From Clostridiaceae bacterium BRH_c20a (GTDB lineage Bacteria > Bacillota > Peptococcia > Peptococcales > BICA1-8), in contig LADT01000088.1 of assembly GCA_000961765.1 (NCBI GenBank), forward strand, positions 54,089 through 118,088: a stretch of DNA of 64,000 nucleotides. Reading direction: 5' to 3'. Both the position numbers and the translations under genes were made by a program. The notes under the pieces were generated by a model that saw only the letters and a program-made list of their open reading frames with translations, was not told where the DNA came from and did no database searches. Below, piece after piece: positions 36,494 to 44,985 of the stretch (positions within the stretch are counted from its first letter, which is position 1; each line of letters begins with the position of its first letter).

Positions 36494-36682
36494 TTATTCA
36501 GCAACTGCTTGTTTTACTACTTCACGGTTTTTGTAATATCCGCATTCCGGACAAACCCTGTGGGGTAATTTTGGTTTATGGCATTGCGGACATTCCATTC
36601 TATTGGGAGAATCTAGTTTTGCCCAGATTGACCTTTTCTTTCTTGTCCTAGCTTTAGACCTCTTATTTTTTTGAACTCCCAT
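36494..36682 (-). CDS. rpmF: 50S ribosomal protein L32
   Basis: A 62-residue ribosomal protein with basic N-terminus (KNKRSKARTRKKRS) and two CxxC pairs (CPQCHKPKLPHRVCPECGYY) forming a zinc ribbon. The second residue motif is MGVQ rather than the common MAVP. It follows yceD by two bases, the standard pair. Confidence 0.98.
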   Translation of the reverse strand: MGVQKNKRSKARTRKKRSIWAKLDSPNRMECPQCHKPKLPHRVCPECGYYKNREVVKQAVAE

Positions 36683-36684
36683 AA

Positions 36685-37218
36685 CTACACCTCCTCAGTC
36701 CCTATAAGTTTAGCTAAAATTTCTAATCGAGGGTCAATTTCTTCTGTATTACAATCACAATTTTTTATATTGAGATTTTGACCACATTTTACACAAAGTC
36801 CTCGGCATTCCTCTGTACACAATATTCTAGAGGGTAATGCCGAAATAATATATTCTCGGAAAATGTCAGTCAAATCAAAAATATCATTATCAAAAACTAA
36901 GAATTTTTCTTCAACTTCTACTTCCGAAAAATCACCCACATACCTTAAATCGGCAAAATATACTAACTCTTCCTCAATAACAGTATTGATTGGGATAATT
37001 ACTGGTTCTAGACAGCGGTGGCATTTTGCTTCTATTTCGGTATTAATATACCCTTTTAATTCCAAAATCCTCCCGTTGTTAGTCACCATCAAAGAAATAC
37101 GGACAGGTTTAGTGACTTCTAACTCATCAGTTAACTCAAATTTTTCTGTCGTAAGTTCATAGTTTGACGTTGTACCCACAGTATTTCTTACTCTTCCCAA
37201 ATTAATGCTTAAAGACAT
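36685..37218 (-). CDS. yceD: YceD/DUF177 family protein
   Basis: A 177-residue protein usually encoded before rpmF and linked to 23S rRNA accumulation in other organisms. The central CHRCLEPVIIPINT and the C-terminal cysteine-rich CTEECRGLCVKCGQNLN followed by CDC are typical. The cysteines suggest metal binding. Confidence 0.93.
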   Translation of the reverse strand: MSLSINLGRVRNTVGTTSNYELTTEKFELTDELEVTKPVRISLMVTNNGRILELKGYINTEIEAKCHRCLEPVIIPINTVIEEELVYFADLRYVGDFSEVEVEEKFLVFDNDIFDLTDIFREYIISALPSRILCTEECRGLCVKCGQNLNIKNCDCNTEEIDPRLEILAKLIGTEEV

Positions 37219-37302
37219 ATCAATCCACCTTTAAATCTTGCATTTACATCACCATAGGCGACTTATTTATTATATATTTACACAATACAGTTGTCAAGCA
37301 AC

Positions 37303-38502
37303 TCACCTTGTCAACACTATATTTTTTGTATCACGGGCTATCATTAATTCTTCATTGGTAGGAATTACTAAAACCTTTGTTTTAGCTCCCTCTTGAGATA
37401 TTTCTGCTTCTTTGCCTCGAATCTTATTTTTCTCTTCATCAATTATAATTCCCAAAGTATCCATTTCTGTACAAACCATTTTCCTAATATCTATACCGTT
37501 TTCTCCCAAGCCTGCGGTAAATATTAAAACATCAAGACCTTCAAGGATGGCGGTATATGCACCAATATGCAGCTTGACATCGTGAACAAACATTTCAATT
37601 GCTAATCGGGCTCTTTCATTACCTTGTAAACCTGCATCTTCCAAATCTCTGAAATCACTACTTATCCCCGAAATCCCCAAAACACCGCTTTGCTTATTTA
37701 AGAGATCGCTCATTTCTTCTATGTTCAAGTTTTCCTTTTCCATTATATATGAAACTATAGCTGGGTCAATATCACCAGAGCGTGTACCCATAATTAATCC
37801 CTCTAATGGAGTAAAACCCATGGTATTTTCCAACGATATCCCATCTTTAATAGCAGTAATACTCGCACCATTGCCTAAATGACAGGAAATAATCTTTAAG
37901 GATTCCCAAGGCCTGCCAAGGAGTTCCCCGGCCCGTTGAGCTACATATTTGTGGGATGTACCATGAAATCCATACTTTCTTATTTTATATTTCTCGTAAA
38001 ACTCATAAGGCAGACCATAAAGGTAAGCATATTTAGGCATAGTTTGATGAAACGCCGTATCAAAAACCGCAACCTGTTCGATACCAGGAAGCAGGCGCTC
38101 CATTGCTTCTATACCTACTAAATTTGGAGGATTATGTAAAGGAGCCAGTTCAAAAAGATGGCGAATTTTATCTTTTACTTCCTTAGTAATTAGAATTGAG
38201 CTCGAAAAATAAGGTCCGCCGTGGGCAACTCTATGCCCAACTGCATTTATTTCTTCTATTTTTTTAAACACACCGTGTTTTGGGCTGACTAGAGCCTCTA
38301 GCATTAATTCTAAGGCACTTTCATGGTCAGGTAAAATCTCATGAATAACAGTTTTCTTACCCTCACTTGTTTCATGCTTGATTATTGAATTATCAATCCC
38401 TATTCTTTCTGCTATGCCTTTTGCTAAAGCCTTTTCTGCATCCATATCAAACACCTGATACTTCAAAGAAGAACTGCCGCAATTGATTACTAGAACCTTC
38501 AC
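37303..38502 (-). CDS. ackA: acetate kinase
   Basis: Makes ATP and acetate from acetyl phosphate. 399 residues with VLVINCGSSSLKYQVFD, HRVAHGG, FDTAFHQTMP, YGFHGTSHKYV, HLGNGASITAI and TAGLGENG, all active-site motifs. It lies downstream of pta, 203 bases away, with a GGTTGA hexamer array and TAGACTA heptamers in the gap. Confidence 0.98.
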   Translation of the reverse strand: MKVLVINCGSSSLKYQVFDMDAEKALAKGIAERIGIDNSIIKHETSEGKKTVIHEILPDHESALELMLEALVSPKHGVFKKIEEINAVGHRVAHGGPYFSSSILITKEVKDKIRHLFELAPLHNPPNLVGIEAMERLLPGIEQVAVFDTAFHQTMPKYAYLYGLPYEFYEKYKIRKYGFHGTSHKYVAQRAGELLGRPWESLKIISCHLGNGASITAIKDGISLENTMGFTPLEGLIMGTRSGDIDPAIVSYIMEKENLNIEEMSDLLNKQSGVLGISGISSDFRDLEDAGLQGNERARLAIEMFVHDVKLHIGAYTAILEGLDVLIFTAGLGENGIDIRKMVCTEMDTLGIIIDEEKNKIRGKEAEISQEGAKTKVLVIPTNEELMIARDTKNIVLTR

Positions 38503-38539
38503 AAATTTGACCTCCTAGGCAATATTAATTAATAACTAA

Positions 38540-38712
38540 GGTTGAGGTTGAGGTTGAGGTTGAGAATAAACTAAACCCTAAATCTAGAGAATTAATATTT
38601 AGTGACTGCAACTATCGACTATTCCACCATTGACCATTGACCATAGACTATAGACTATAGACTATAGACTATAGACTTTTTTAACCAGTCACCAGTCACC
38701 AGTAACTAGTCA
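38540..38712. repeat. hexamer and heptamer arrays between pta and ackA
   Basis: Four GGTTGA units (38540-38564), TTGACCA units (about 38627-38643), nearly five perfect TAGACTA units (38644-38677) and ACCAGTC units (38684-38703) that run into the pta stop codon. No gene. The stop TAG of pta is inside the ACTAGTC-type end of the array. Confidence 0.9.
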
Positions 38713-39707
38713 CTTTCACAGCACTGTAAAGCTGTCATTGCCACAGTGTTTACAATATCTTCAATACTGCATCCACGTGACAAATCATTAACCGGTTTAT
38801 TCATTCCCTGTAATACAGGTCCAACTGCTTCAGCCTTAGCTAAACGCTGGACTAATTTATACCCAATATTACCGGACTGCAAGTCAGGAAAAATTAGTAC
38901 ATTAACTTTACCGGCAACTTTACTACCCGGTGCTTTAGAACTTCCCACTGCCGGTACTAAGGCGGCATCTGCCTGTAATTCACCATCAACATTTAAATCA
39001 GGATATTTCTCTTTAGCAATTTGGGCAGCCCTTACAACTTTATCAACCAGCTCATGCTGAGCACTACCTTTAGTAGAAAAGGAGAGCATACCTACTTTAG
39101 GCTCGAATCCTACTAAGGCTTTAGCTGTTTTAGCAGAAAGATAAGCCATCTCCGCTAATTGTTCAGCAGTAGGATTAGGATTAACAGCACAATCAGCAAA
39201 AACCATAACTCCGTTTTCACCAAACTCACAGTCAGGTACAATCATTATAAAGGCACCGGATACTGAAGAAATACCCTTTTCAGTTTTAATTATCTGTAAG
39301 GCTGGTCTTAGAACATCACCTGTTGTATTTCGAGCACCTGCTACCATACCGTCGACATCACCCTTATTAACCATTAATGCACCATAATACAAGGGGTTTT
39401 TTGTTAATTCTTGGGCATCCTCTAAAGTTAAGCCTTTATTTTTTCTTAGTTCAAACAAATTTTGAGAATACTCCTCATATTTCTCTGATTCTATAGGATT
39501 AATAATAGTGACTCCGTCTAAATTAGTATTTAACTTTTTTGCAACAGCCTCTACTTCTTTTTTTTCACCTAAAAGTACTACCTTGGCAATCTTTTCTTTG
39601 GTGATTATACCTGCTGCTTGAACAGTTCTCTCTTCCGTTCCTTCTGGTAATACTATTGCAGTAGTTTTTTTACTTGCTTTCTCCTTCATAATTTTAATTA
39701 AATCCAT
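38706..39707 (-). CDS. pta: phosphate acetyltransferase
   Basis: Converts acetyl-CoA to acetyl phosphate. 333 residues with YGALMVNKGDVDGMVAGA, SFSTKGSAQHELVDKV and GELQADAALVPAVG. It is the short single-domain type. The AGGAGGAG ribosome site is strong. It pairs with ackA for acetate formation and substrate-level ATP. The last codons merge into a tandem repeat array. Confidence 0.97.
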   Translation of the reverse strand: MDLIKIMKEKASKKTTAIVLPEGTEERTVQAAGIITKEKIAKVVLLGEKKEVEAVAKKLNTNLDGVTIINPIESEKYEEYSQNLFELRKNKGLTLEDAQELTKNPLYYGALMVNKGDVDGMVAGARNTTGDVLRPALQIIKTEKGISSVSGAFIMIVPDCEFGENGVMVFADCAVNPNPTAEQLAEMAYLSAKTAKALVGFEPKVGMLSFSTKGSAQHELVDKVVRAAQIAKEKYPDLNVDGELQADAALVPAVGSSKAPGSKVAGKVNVLIFPDLQSGNIGYKLVQRLAKAEAVGPVLQGMNKPVNDLSRGCSIEDIVNTVAMTALQCCESD

Positions 39708-39837
39708 AACAAGACTCCTCCTTTTTTGGTATAATCTAGATTAACTTATATAATTTCAGTGTATTCTAACAAAATCCTACCATAAATATATTTTTTGTCA
39801 AAAAAAAATCCTTATGTATAGTTGGAGGAAGAAATTT

Positions 39838-41055
39838 ATGCGGGTTACAGGAATAGTAGCTGAGTATAATCCTTTTCATCTTGGCCATTCTTACCATGTT
39901 AAGAAGGCTAAAGAAATAAGTAAAGCAGACACTGTTATTGCTATGATGGGTGGTAACTTTTTGCAAAGGGGTGAACCAGCCTTAGTCGATAAATGGACTA
40001 GAACTGAAATGGCATTAAGGGCAGGTATCGACTTAGTTTTAGAATTACCCTTTGTATTTGCTTCTCGAAGTGCCTCCTGGTTTGCTCAAGGCAGTGTAAA
40101 ATCTCTTGCTAAAACAGAAATTATTACTCATCTAGCCTTTGGAGCGGAAACAGCTAATCTACCGGCACTAAAGCTAATTGCCCAAAAATTAAATAGGGAA
40201 GATATTATTTTTTCAGAAACCTTGGAATCTTTTTTGAAATTAGGATACTCCTACCCTAAGGCCAGAACTTTGACATTACAACAACAGTTCACAGAGATTA
40301 GTATTGATATAAATGAACTTAATAACCCCAATAATGTCTTAGCTTTGGCATATTTACGAGTACTAGATCAATTAAATTCAAATATAGAACCAGTGCTAAT
40401 AAAACGGATTGGCAGCTATCATGCTCAAGAACCGGAAAAAGAGATAGCAAGTGCTACGGCTATCAGAAAACTCATCCTAAACCATAATGATGATTGGAAA
40501 AAATATGTGCCTACCTCTACCAAAGATATTTTGGTAAAGGAATTAATTAGAGGCAGAGGTCCTGTAACCCTTAAATCCTTTGAGCAACCAATACTTTCTG
40601 TAGTAAGACGTATGAAAATTGAAGAGCTAGGGAGAATAGTTGAAGTTACAGAAGGTATAGAAAACCGGCTCTGGGAACTAGCTCAAAAAACAGGAGATAT
40701 CACCTCTCTTCTAGAAAAAATAAAAACTAAACGCTACACCTATACAAGAATGCAGCGTCTGTTAATTCATTCTTTCCTTAACTTCACCGAAGATATGAGT
40801 GTAGACGAACCTCAATATTTGAGAGTATTAGGTTTTAACTCCCAAGGGAAAAAACTACTCAAATTAATTAACAGCAACAGCAGCCTTCCAATAATAACGA
40901 AATTTAGCCAAGGGTACAAAGATATTTCTGAGACCGGCAGAAAAATATTGGATTTAGAAATTCGAGCTACCGACTTATATAATTTAGCTTTTCCTAATCT
41001 AAAAGAACGTCAAGGTCGGATGGATTTTTACAAGTCACCGGTAATTATTGACTAA
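39838..41055 (+). CDS. tmcAL: tRNA(Met) cytidine acetate ligase TmcAL
   Basis: Acetylates the wobble cytidine of elongator tRNA-Met using acetate and ATP (formerly YlbM). The start is ATG 39838 (MRVTGIVAEYNPFHLGH, after GGAGG), 405 residues. The FHLGH nucleotidyltransferase motif, MMGGNFLQRGEPALVDKWTR and the SATAIRK region are present. It is next to pta-ackA, which supply its acetate substrate, but the pairing is a general Firmicutes feature. Confidence 0.95.
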   Translation: MRVTGIVAEYNPFHLGHSYHVKKAKEISKADTVIAMMGGNFLQRGEPALVDKWTRTEMALRAGIDLVLELPFVFASRSASWFAQGSVKSLAKTEIITHLAFGAETANLPALKLIAQKLNREDIIFSETLESFLKLGYSYPKARTLTLQQQFTEISIDINELNNPNNVLALAYLRVLDQLNSNIEPVLIKRIGSYHAQEPEKEIASATAIRKLILNHNDDWKKYVPTSTKDILVKELIRGRGPVTLKSFEQPILSVVRRMKIEELGRIVEVTEGIENRLWELAQKTGDITSLLEKIKTKRYTYTRMQRLLIHSFLNFTEDMSVDEPQYLRVLGFNSQGKKLLKLINSNSSLPIITKFSQGYKDISETGRKILDLEIRATDLYNLAFPNLKERQGRMDFYKSPVIID

Positions 41056-41075
41056 AATCTCGCAGAGATTTTAGT
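41051..41075 (+). terminator. hairpin at the end of tmcAL
   Basis: Perfect 11-base stem ACTAAAATCTC / GAGATTTTAGT with loop GCA, overlapping the stop codon. No T run, so termination would be weak. A TCCATAG heptamer array follows (41080-41100). Confidence 0.6.
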
Positions 41076-41133
41076 CAATGTCCATAGTCCATAGTCCATA
41101 ATTTCGTCAGTGTGGGACAAAGTAATCTAATCC

Positions 41134-41170
41134 TTTTTCACTTTTTCACTGTTCCACTGTTCCACTATTC
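41134..41170. repeat. octamer array running into the end of the patatin-like gene
   Basis: Units TTTTTCAC, TTTTTCAC, TGTTCCAC, TGTTCCAC (plus strand) are consecutive. On the minus strand they encode the last residues of the patatin-like protein (NSGTVEQ) and its stop. Confidence 0.88.
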
Positions 41171-41946
41171 CTATAGCTTGCTATTTTTTCTTGGATTTCA
41201 TCCAATACTTCTGTGCAGGCTTCTCTTCCCATTTCAATAAAATGACTAGCGGCTTCAAAATCAGTCCAATTAAAGTCACTTACCCTTGGTTTAATTATAA
41301 TATCCGCATGGCTGGCATAGTAGTTTCTGATCTGGCGCTCTAAAATTTCAATAGACTGCATAATAACATCATAGATACTGCTTATCTCTACCCTTGCTCT
41401 GCTATGGTATTGTAAATCTACTGCAATAACGATATCTGCCCCCAAGTCCCGAGCCAACTTTGCGGGTACTCGATCCACTACTGCCCCATCAACCAATATC
41501 CGATTATCCAAACAGCAAGGCTCTACTACACCCGGTACAGCAATGCTAGCTCGAACAGCATTAGCCACATTCCCCTCGGTAAAGACAACCCTTTCCCCAC
41601 TTTGCAAGTCAGCCGCAACAATACCCACTGGAATTTTTAATTCATTAAAATTTTTGTTATGTGTCATTAGCCTTATCAAAGCATGTGCCTTCCTTCCTTT
41701 AATCAACCCCCACTTAGGGAGAACGAAATCCATGAAATGGGTATTATCTAGTTCCTTAGCCAGTTTAGCCATTATTTTCGGCTGAGCTCCGGCAGCATAA
41801 ATTGAGCCTATAGCAGCCCCCATACTAGAGCCAGAGATAATATGGACTGGAATTTTTTCTTCCTCTAAAACCTGCAACACCCCAATATGGGCTAAGCCTT
41901 TGGCACCACCCGCTCCTAAAGCTAAACCAACTCTAGGTCCCATCAT
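41146..41946 (-). CDS. patatin-like phospholipase family protein
   Basis: A YlbK/RssA-type acyl hydrolase. VGLALGAGGAKGLAHIGVLQ gives the oxyanion glycines, the nucleophile is in ISGSSMGAAIG (GxSxG) and the catalytic Asp in LVDGAVVDRVPA. The start is ATG 41946, five bases after AAGGAG (266 residues). The last seven residues are encoded by an octamer repeat array, so the natural C-terminus may have been replaced. The substrate is unknown. Confidence 0.93.
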   Translation of the reverse strand: MMGPRVGLALGAGGAKGLAHIGVLQVLEEEKIPVHIISGSSMGAAIGSIYAAGAQPKIMAKLAKELDNTHFMDFVLPKWGLIKGRKAHALIRLMTHNKNFNELKIPVGIVAADLQSGERVVFTEGNVANAVRASIAVPGVVEPCCLDNRILVDGAVVDRVPAKLARDLGADIVIAVDLQYHSRARVEISSIYDVIMQSIEILERQIRNYYASHADIIIKPRVSDFNWTDFEAASHFIEMGREACTEVLDEIQEKIASYRNSGTVEQ

Positions 41947-42116
41947 TTCCACTCCTTCGTTGGTAAATCAAACCTTAACTTCTAAAATTATACACTATTT
42001 TAATTAAAAAAATATTATCATACTCTAAATAATAAGTACATAAAGATAAACAAATAAAAAGGAAATGGGACACAACACTGTCAATTTGTGTCTTCTTTGA
42101 GGTGGAGGAATGTCAT

Positions 42117-43304
42117 TTGCGCAGGAATATTTTTTACAGTCTTTTAGCAGTCTTAGCAATAATCCTGACTATCGCCATGATACTTTATCCCCAGTCCACT
42201 TTTAAAGGAGCTACTTTTGGGTTGACCACCTGGGCTACAGTATTAATTCCAGCTCTATTACCCTTTTTTATAATTTCCGATATTTTAGTGGAGCTAGGAA
42301 TAGTGAATTTTTTGGGTATATTATTAGAACCGTTAATGCGTCCCTTATTTAAACAACCTGGTGCTTCTGGATTTGTCTTAGCCATGGGATTTACTTCCGG
42401 CTTCCCAATGGGTGCTGTTCTTACAAATACATTATTTGAAAAGAACCTTGTAACTAAAGATGAGGCAGGTCGACTATTAGCTTTCACTAATAACTCTAGT
42501 CCCCTTTTTCTCCTTGTTGCAATACCTATTGGAATGTTTAACAATCCCAGCTTAGGTCTTTTACTTTTACTTGCCCATTATACAGCTAACCTCACCTTGG
42601 GTATTTTTCTTGGATTAACCAAAAAAAATAATGAAAACCTTGGTTTCCATTATCATGATAGTTTATTAAAAAGAAGCTGGCGAGAACTCCTCACATTTCA
42701 AAAAAAATCAAAACCTTTCGGAGCACTCCTCGGCAGTGCAGTCAATAAAGCTATTCAAAACATACTAATGATTGGAGGCTTTGTAATATTTTTTGCCGTA
42801 TTAATTGAAATATTTAAAGAAACAAGTCTGTTTTATATTTTAAGCCTATTCTTTTATAAGATATTGCATTTTACAGGTATTAATCCTGTCTTAAGTGAGG
42901 CAGTAACAATAGGGTTTTTTGAGATGACACTGGGAACCCAAAAAGCTTCTCAAATAAATGCTTCCTTAACTCACCAGCTAATGGTTGTCAGCCTTATTTT
43001 AGGCTGGAGCGGTCTCTCAATTCAAGCTCAGGTAATGAGTATAGCAGCTCGAAATAATATTCCCATTGGTTATTATGTTTTCGGTAGATTTTTCCAGGGT
43101 ATCCTAGCCTTAATATTTACTTTACTGCTGTATTACTCCCTCGCTCATATTTCTCCTGTAGGAAACTTTGAGATTTTTCAAAGAGAATATTATAATATGC
43201 TGGATCTTTATTTTATTAATTTTGTAGCATGCATCTCAATATTAATGCTTCTTTTAATTTTATCCTCTTTTATAAAAATAGCTAAGGCTCTAAAACCAAA
43301 GTAA
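42117..43304 (+). CDS. ylbJ: sporulation integral membrane protein YlbJ
   Basis: Needed for spore cortex formation in Bacillus. TTG 42117 is the best start (RRNIFYSLLAVLAII follows, 8 bases after GGAGG), 395 residues. About eight to ten membrane helices and the nucleoside-recognition/Gate pattern (LPALLPFFIISDILVELG, ASGFVLAMGFTSGFPMGAVL) fit YlbJ. Its location near tmcAL and the patatin gene matches the ylb order of Firmicutes. Confidence 0.93.
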   Translation: MRRNIFYSLLAVLAIILTIAMILYPQSTFKGATFGLTTWATVLIPALLPFFIISDILVELGIVNFLGILLEPLMRPLFKQPGASGFVLAMGFTSGFPMGAVLTNTLFEKNLVTKDEAGRLLAFTNNSSPLFLLVAIPIGMFNNPSLGLLLLLAHYTANLTLGIFLGLTKKNNENLGFHYHDSLLKRSWRELLTFQKKSKPFGALLGSAVNKAIQNILMIGGFVIFFAVLIEIFKETSLFYILSLFFYKILHFTGINPVLSEAVTIGFFEMTLGTQKASQINASLTHQLMVVSLILGWSGLSIQAQVMSIAARNNIPIGYYVFGRFFQGILALIFTLLLYYSLAHISPVGNFEIFQREYYNMLDLYFINFVACISILMLLLILSSFIKIAKALKPK

Positions 43305-43329
43305 TAATGCCTAGGGTTTTTAAACTTTT

Positions 43330-43812
43330 TTATTCTTTATTTTGCGATTTTTCAGATTGTTTCGTATGTAATGCGTTTTTAATTTGTTGCCGTCCTTCTT
43401 TTAATACTAAGGAATGGTTCTCTAGGTGGGCTTGAATCTGTGCCATTACCTCATCAGCATAATTAAAAGCCCCTTGTGTTATTTCTTGGGCTTGAGCTTT
43501 TGCTCTTTTCAAAATCTCCTGACTATTTTTCTCAGCTAATTTGTAAATTTCAGTTTCATTTGCTAATTCTTGCACTTTATCTTTTCCATTTTCAATTATT
43601 TTTTTTGCTTCTAATTCAGCATCATCAATTATTCTCTGCCGCTCTTTTTTAATCCACTGGGCTTGCCTAATATCCTCCGGTAAAGTTGCCCGTAATCGAT
43701 CTATATTCTTAAAAATAACTTCATCCTGGATAATAATCTTATTTGTCAAAGGTATCCTAGGACTTTCCTCTAATTCAGCTTCTAATTCATCTAATAATCT
43801 ATAAACTTCCAT
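43330..43812 (-). CDS. coiled-coil protein of unknown function (ATP synthase B-like helix)
   Basis: A 160-residue charged protein, mostly helical, with a long coiled coil (about 50-135, repeated Ala/Glu/Lys pattern such as AELEAKKIIENGKDKVQEL). It is a known neighbour of rsmD in clostridia, often labelled ATPase without evidence; no nucleotide motif is seen. It overlaps rsmD by 14 bases. coaD, which commonly lies here, is absent. Confidence 0.75.
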   Translation of the reverse strand: MEVYRLLDELEAELEESPRIPLTNKIIIQDEVIFKNIDRLRATLPEDIRQAQWIKKERQRIIDDAELEAKKIIENGKDKVQELANETEIYKLAEKNSQEILKRAKAQAQEITQGAFNYADEVMAQIQAHLENHSLVLKEGRQQIKNALHTKQSEKSQNKE

Positions 43813-44374
43813 CGTTAAAACTCCCCTCTACCTGATAATAAGTTATTTTGGTGTCACCATACCTATCTTCTCTTGCTTTTTTAAGATTATTATATTCAAC
43901 AATCAAATCTGCATCCCGAGCTGTTTCTGCAATTACTGTAGCCCTTTCCTCTAATAAATTCAAATTTACAATTCCCTGTAAAATATCATCAATTATTAAG
44001 GATTTATAAGGTGGATCAAGGTAGATTAAATTAAATTTAATATTAGTTTCGCTTAAAATTTTTAATGCTTTAAAGCAATCAATTGGATATAGCTTTGACT
44101 TATCTTCCATCTTACACCCTAATAAGTTTTCTCTTATCACTTGAACAGCTTTTTGGTTTTTCTCAACAAAAACTGCTAATGTTGCACCCCTGCTCAATGC
44201 TTCTATACCCATGCTGCCGGTTCCACCAAATAAATCTAAAACTTTAGCACCTGAGAGTCTAGTACCTAGAACATTAAAAACAGCCTCTTTAACTCGATCA
44301 GCAGTTGGCCGAGTTGAAAATCCTTTTACACTTTTTAACCGTTTACCCCTGCATAAACCTGCAATAACCCGCAT
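43799..44374 (-). CDS. rsmD: 16S rRNA (guanine966-N2)-methyltransferase RsmD
   Basis: A 191-residue SAM-dependent methyltransferase. It starts MRVIAGLCRGKRLKSVKGFSTRPTADRVKEAVFN, then SAM motif KVLDLFGGTGSMGIEALSRG and catalytic LDPPYKS. Complete and normal in length. First gene of a short two-gene unit. Confidence 0.96.
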   Translation of the reverse strand: MRVIAGLCRGKRLKSVKGFSTRPTADRVKEAVFNVLGTRLSGAKVLDLFGGTGSMGIEALSRGATLAVFVEKNQKAVQVIRENLLGCKMEDKSKLYPIDCFKALKILSETNIKFNLIYLDPPYKSLIIDDILQGIVNLNLLEERATVIAETARDADLIVEYNNLKKAREDRYGDTKITYYQVEGSFNDGSL

Positions 44375-44529
44375 TTTTTACCTCTTTTACTAGAATATAG
44401 TATATCATATTTTATTTTTATATAAAATATTTGCTTATAAACCTTAAATAACCTCTTATATCTTTAGTATTATTGCACAAAATATATATAGAAAACAAAT
44501 TCTCCCTAAGTGCTTTTCTTCCCTCTTTT

Positions 44530-44558
44530 CCGCAGAAAAATCTGCGGGTTTTTTTTTA
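44530..44558 (+). terminator. orphan rho-independent terminator
   Basis: Seven-base perfect stem CCGCAGA/TCTGCGG with loop AAAA and a run of ten T residues. No plus-strand gene precedes it within 1.2 kb. Confidence 0.8.
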
Positions 44559-44653
44559 AGCCACAGATAAACACAGATAAACACGGATGAAGAACTAAAC
44601 AAGTACATTAAAAAGATTAATTTTTATCTTGTACCAAATTTTTATCCGTGAAT

Positions 44654-44678
44654 AAAAAAAGCGTGGAAAAATCCACGC
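44654..44678 (-). terminator. terminator after the 58-residue gene
   Basis: Stem GCGTGGA/TCCACGC with loop TTTT on the minus strand followed by seven T residues, 5 bases after the stop codon. It supports the short gene as a real transcription unit. Confidence 0.85.
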
Positions 44679-44683
44679 TCTAT

Positions 44684-44860
44684 TTATTCACCTGGATAGA
44701 TTTCATATTTTGGCCTGGGGTTATTTGCCAAAGTTCCGACATCAACATTTTTTTTCTTAGATAACTCTTTAGTATTTTGAGTAAATAATTCTTGCCCAAA
44801 TTCAGTATCCTTTTTAGTTTTGCCATAAATAAATTCTTCACTTCTCATCCTTCTTCTCAT
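44684..44860 (-). CDS. 58-residue putative small acid-soluble-type spore protein
   Basis: A short gene with a good ribosome site (GGAGGG 10 bases before ATG) and its own terminator. The product begins MRRRMRSEEFIYGKTKKDTE, continues FGQELFTQNTKELSKKKN and ends NPRPKYEIYPGE. The TEFGQE block resembles the cleavage site of the germination protease GPR in gamma-type SASPs, and gpr is the divergent neighbour. I infer a minor spore protein. It does not match SASP-gamma along its length, so this is tentative. Confidence 0.65.
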   Translation of the reverse strand: MRRRMRSEEFIYGKTKKDTEFGQELFTQNTKELSKKKNVDVGTLANNPRPKYEIYPGE

Positions 44861-44985
44861 TAAAATTTAACCCTCCTTTCATATTTAGAATTAGTTTACC
44901 CAAAGAAATTAAAAAAACACATCTGTATACAAAGCATAAAAAGAGGAAATTATTAACTTGAAGAAAATTTTAAAGGAGGGAAATT

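Larger units (their letters stand above)
44375..44683. other. gap with an orphan plus-strand terminator
   Basis: No gene recognised. A strong terminator (CCGCAGA/TCTGCGG then ten T) lies at 44530-44558 on the plus strand although the nearest upstream plus gene ends 1.2 kb away. An ACACAGATAAACAC direct repeat (44561-44588) follows. A small RNA ending at this terminator is possible. Confidence 0.6.

Noticed and set aside
39790..39825. Promoter TTGTCA/TATAGT for tmcAL
   Set aside because: The start site would fall inside the ribosome site, leaving no usable leader.
39766..39966. 66-residue minus-strand frame over the start of tmcAL
   Set aside because: Antisense to a well-supported gene start and lacks a ribosome site.
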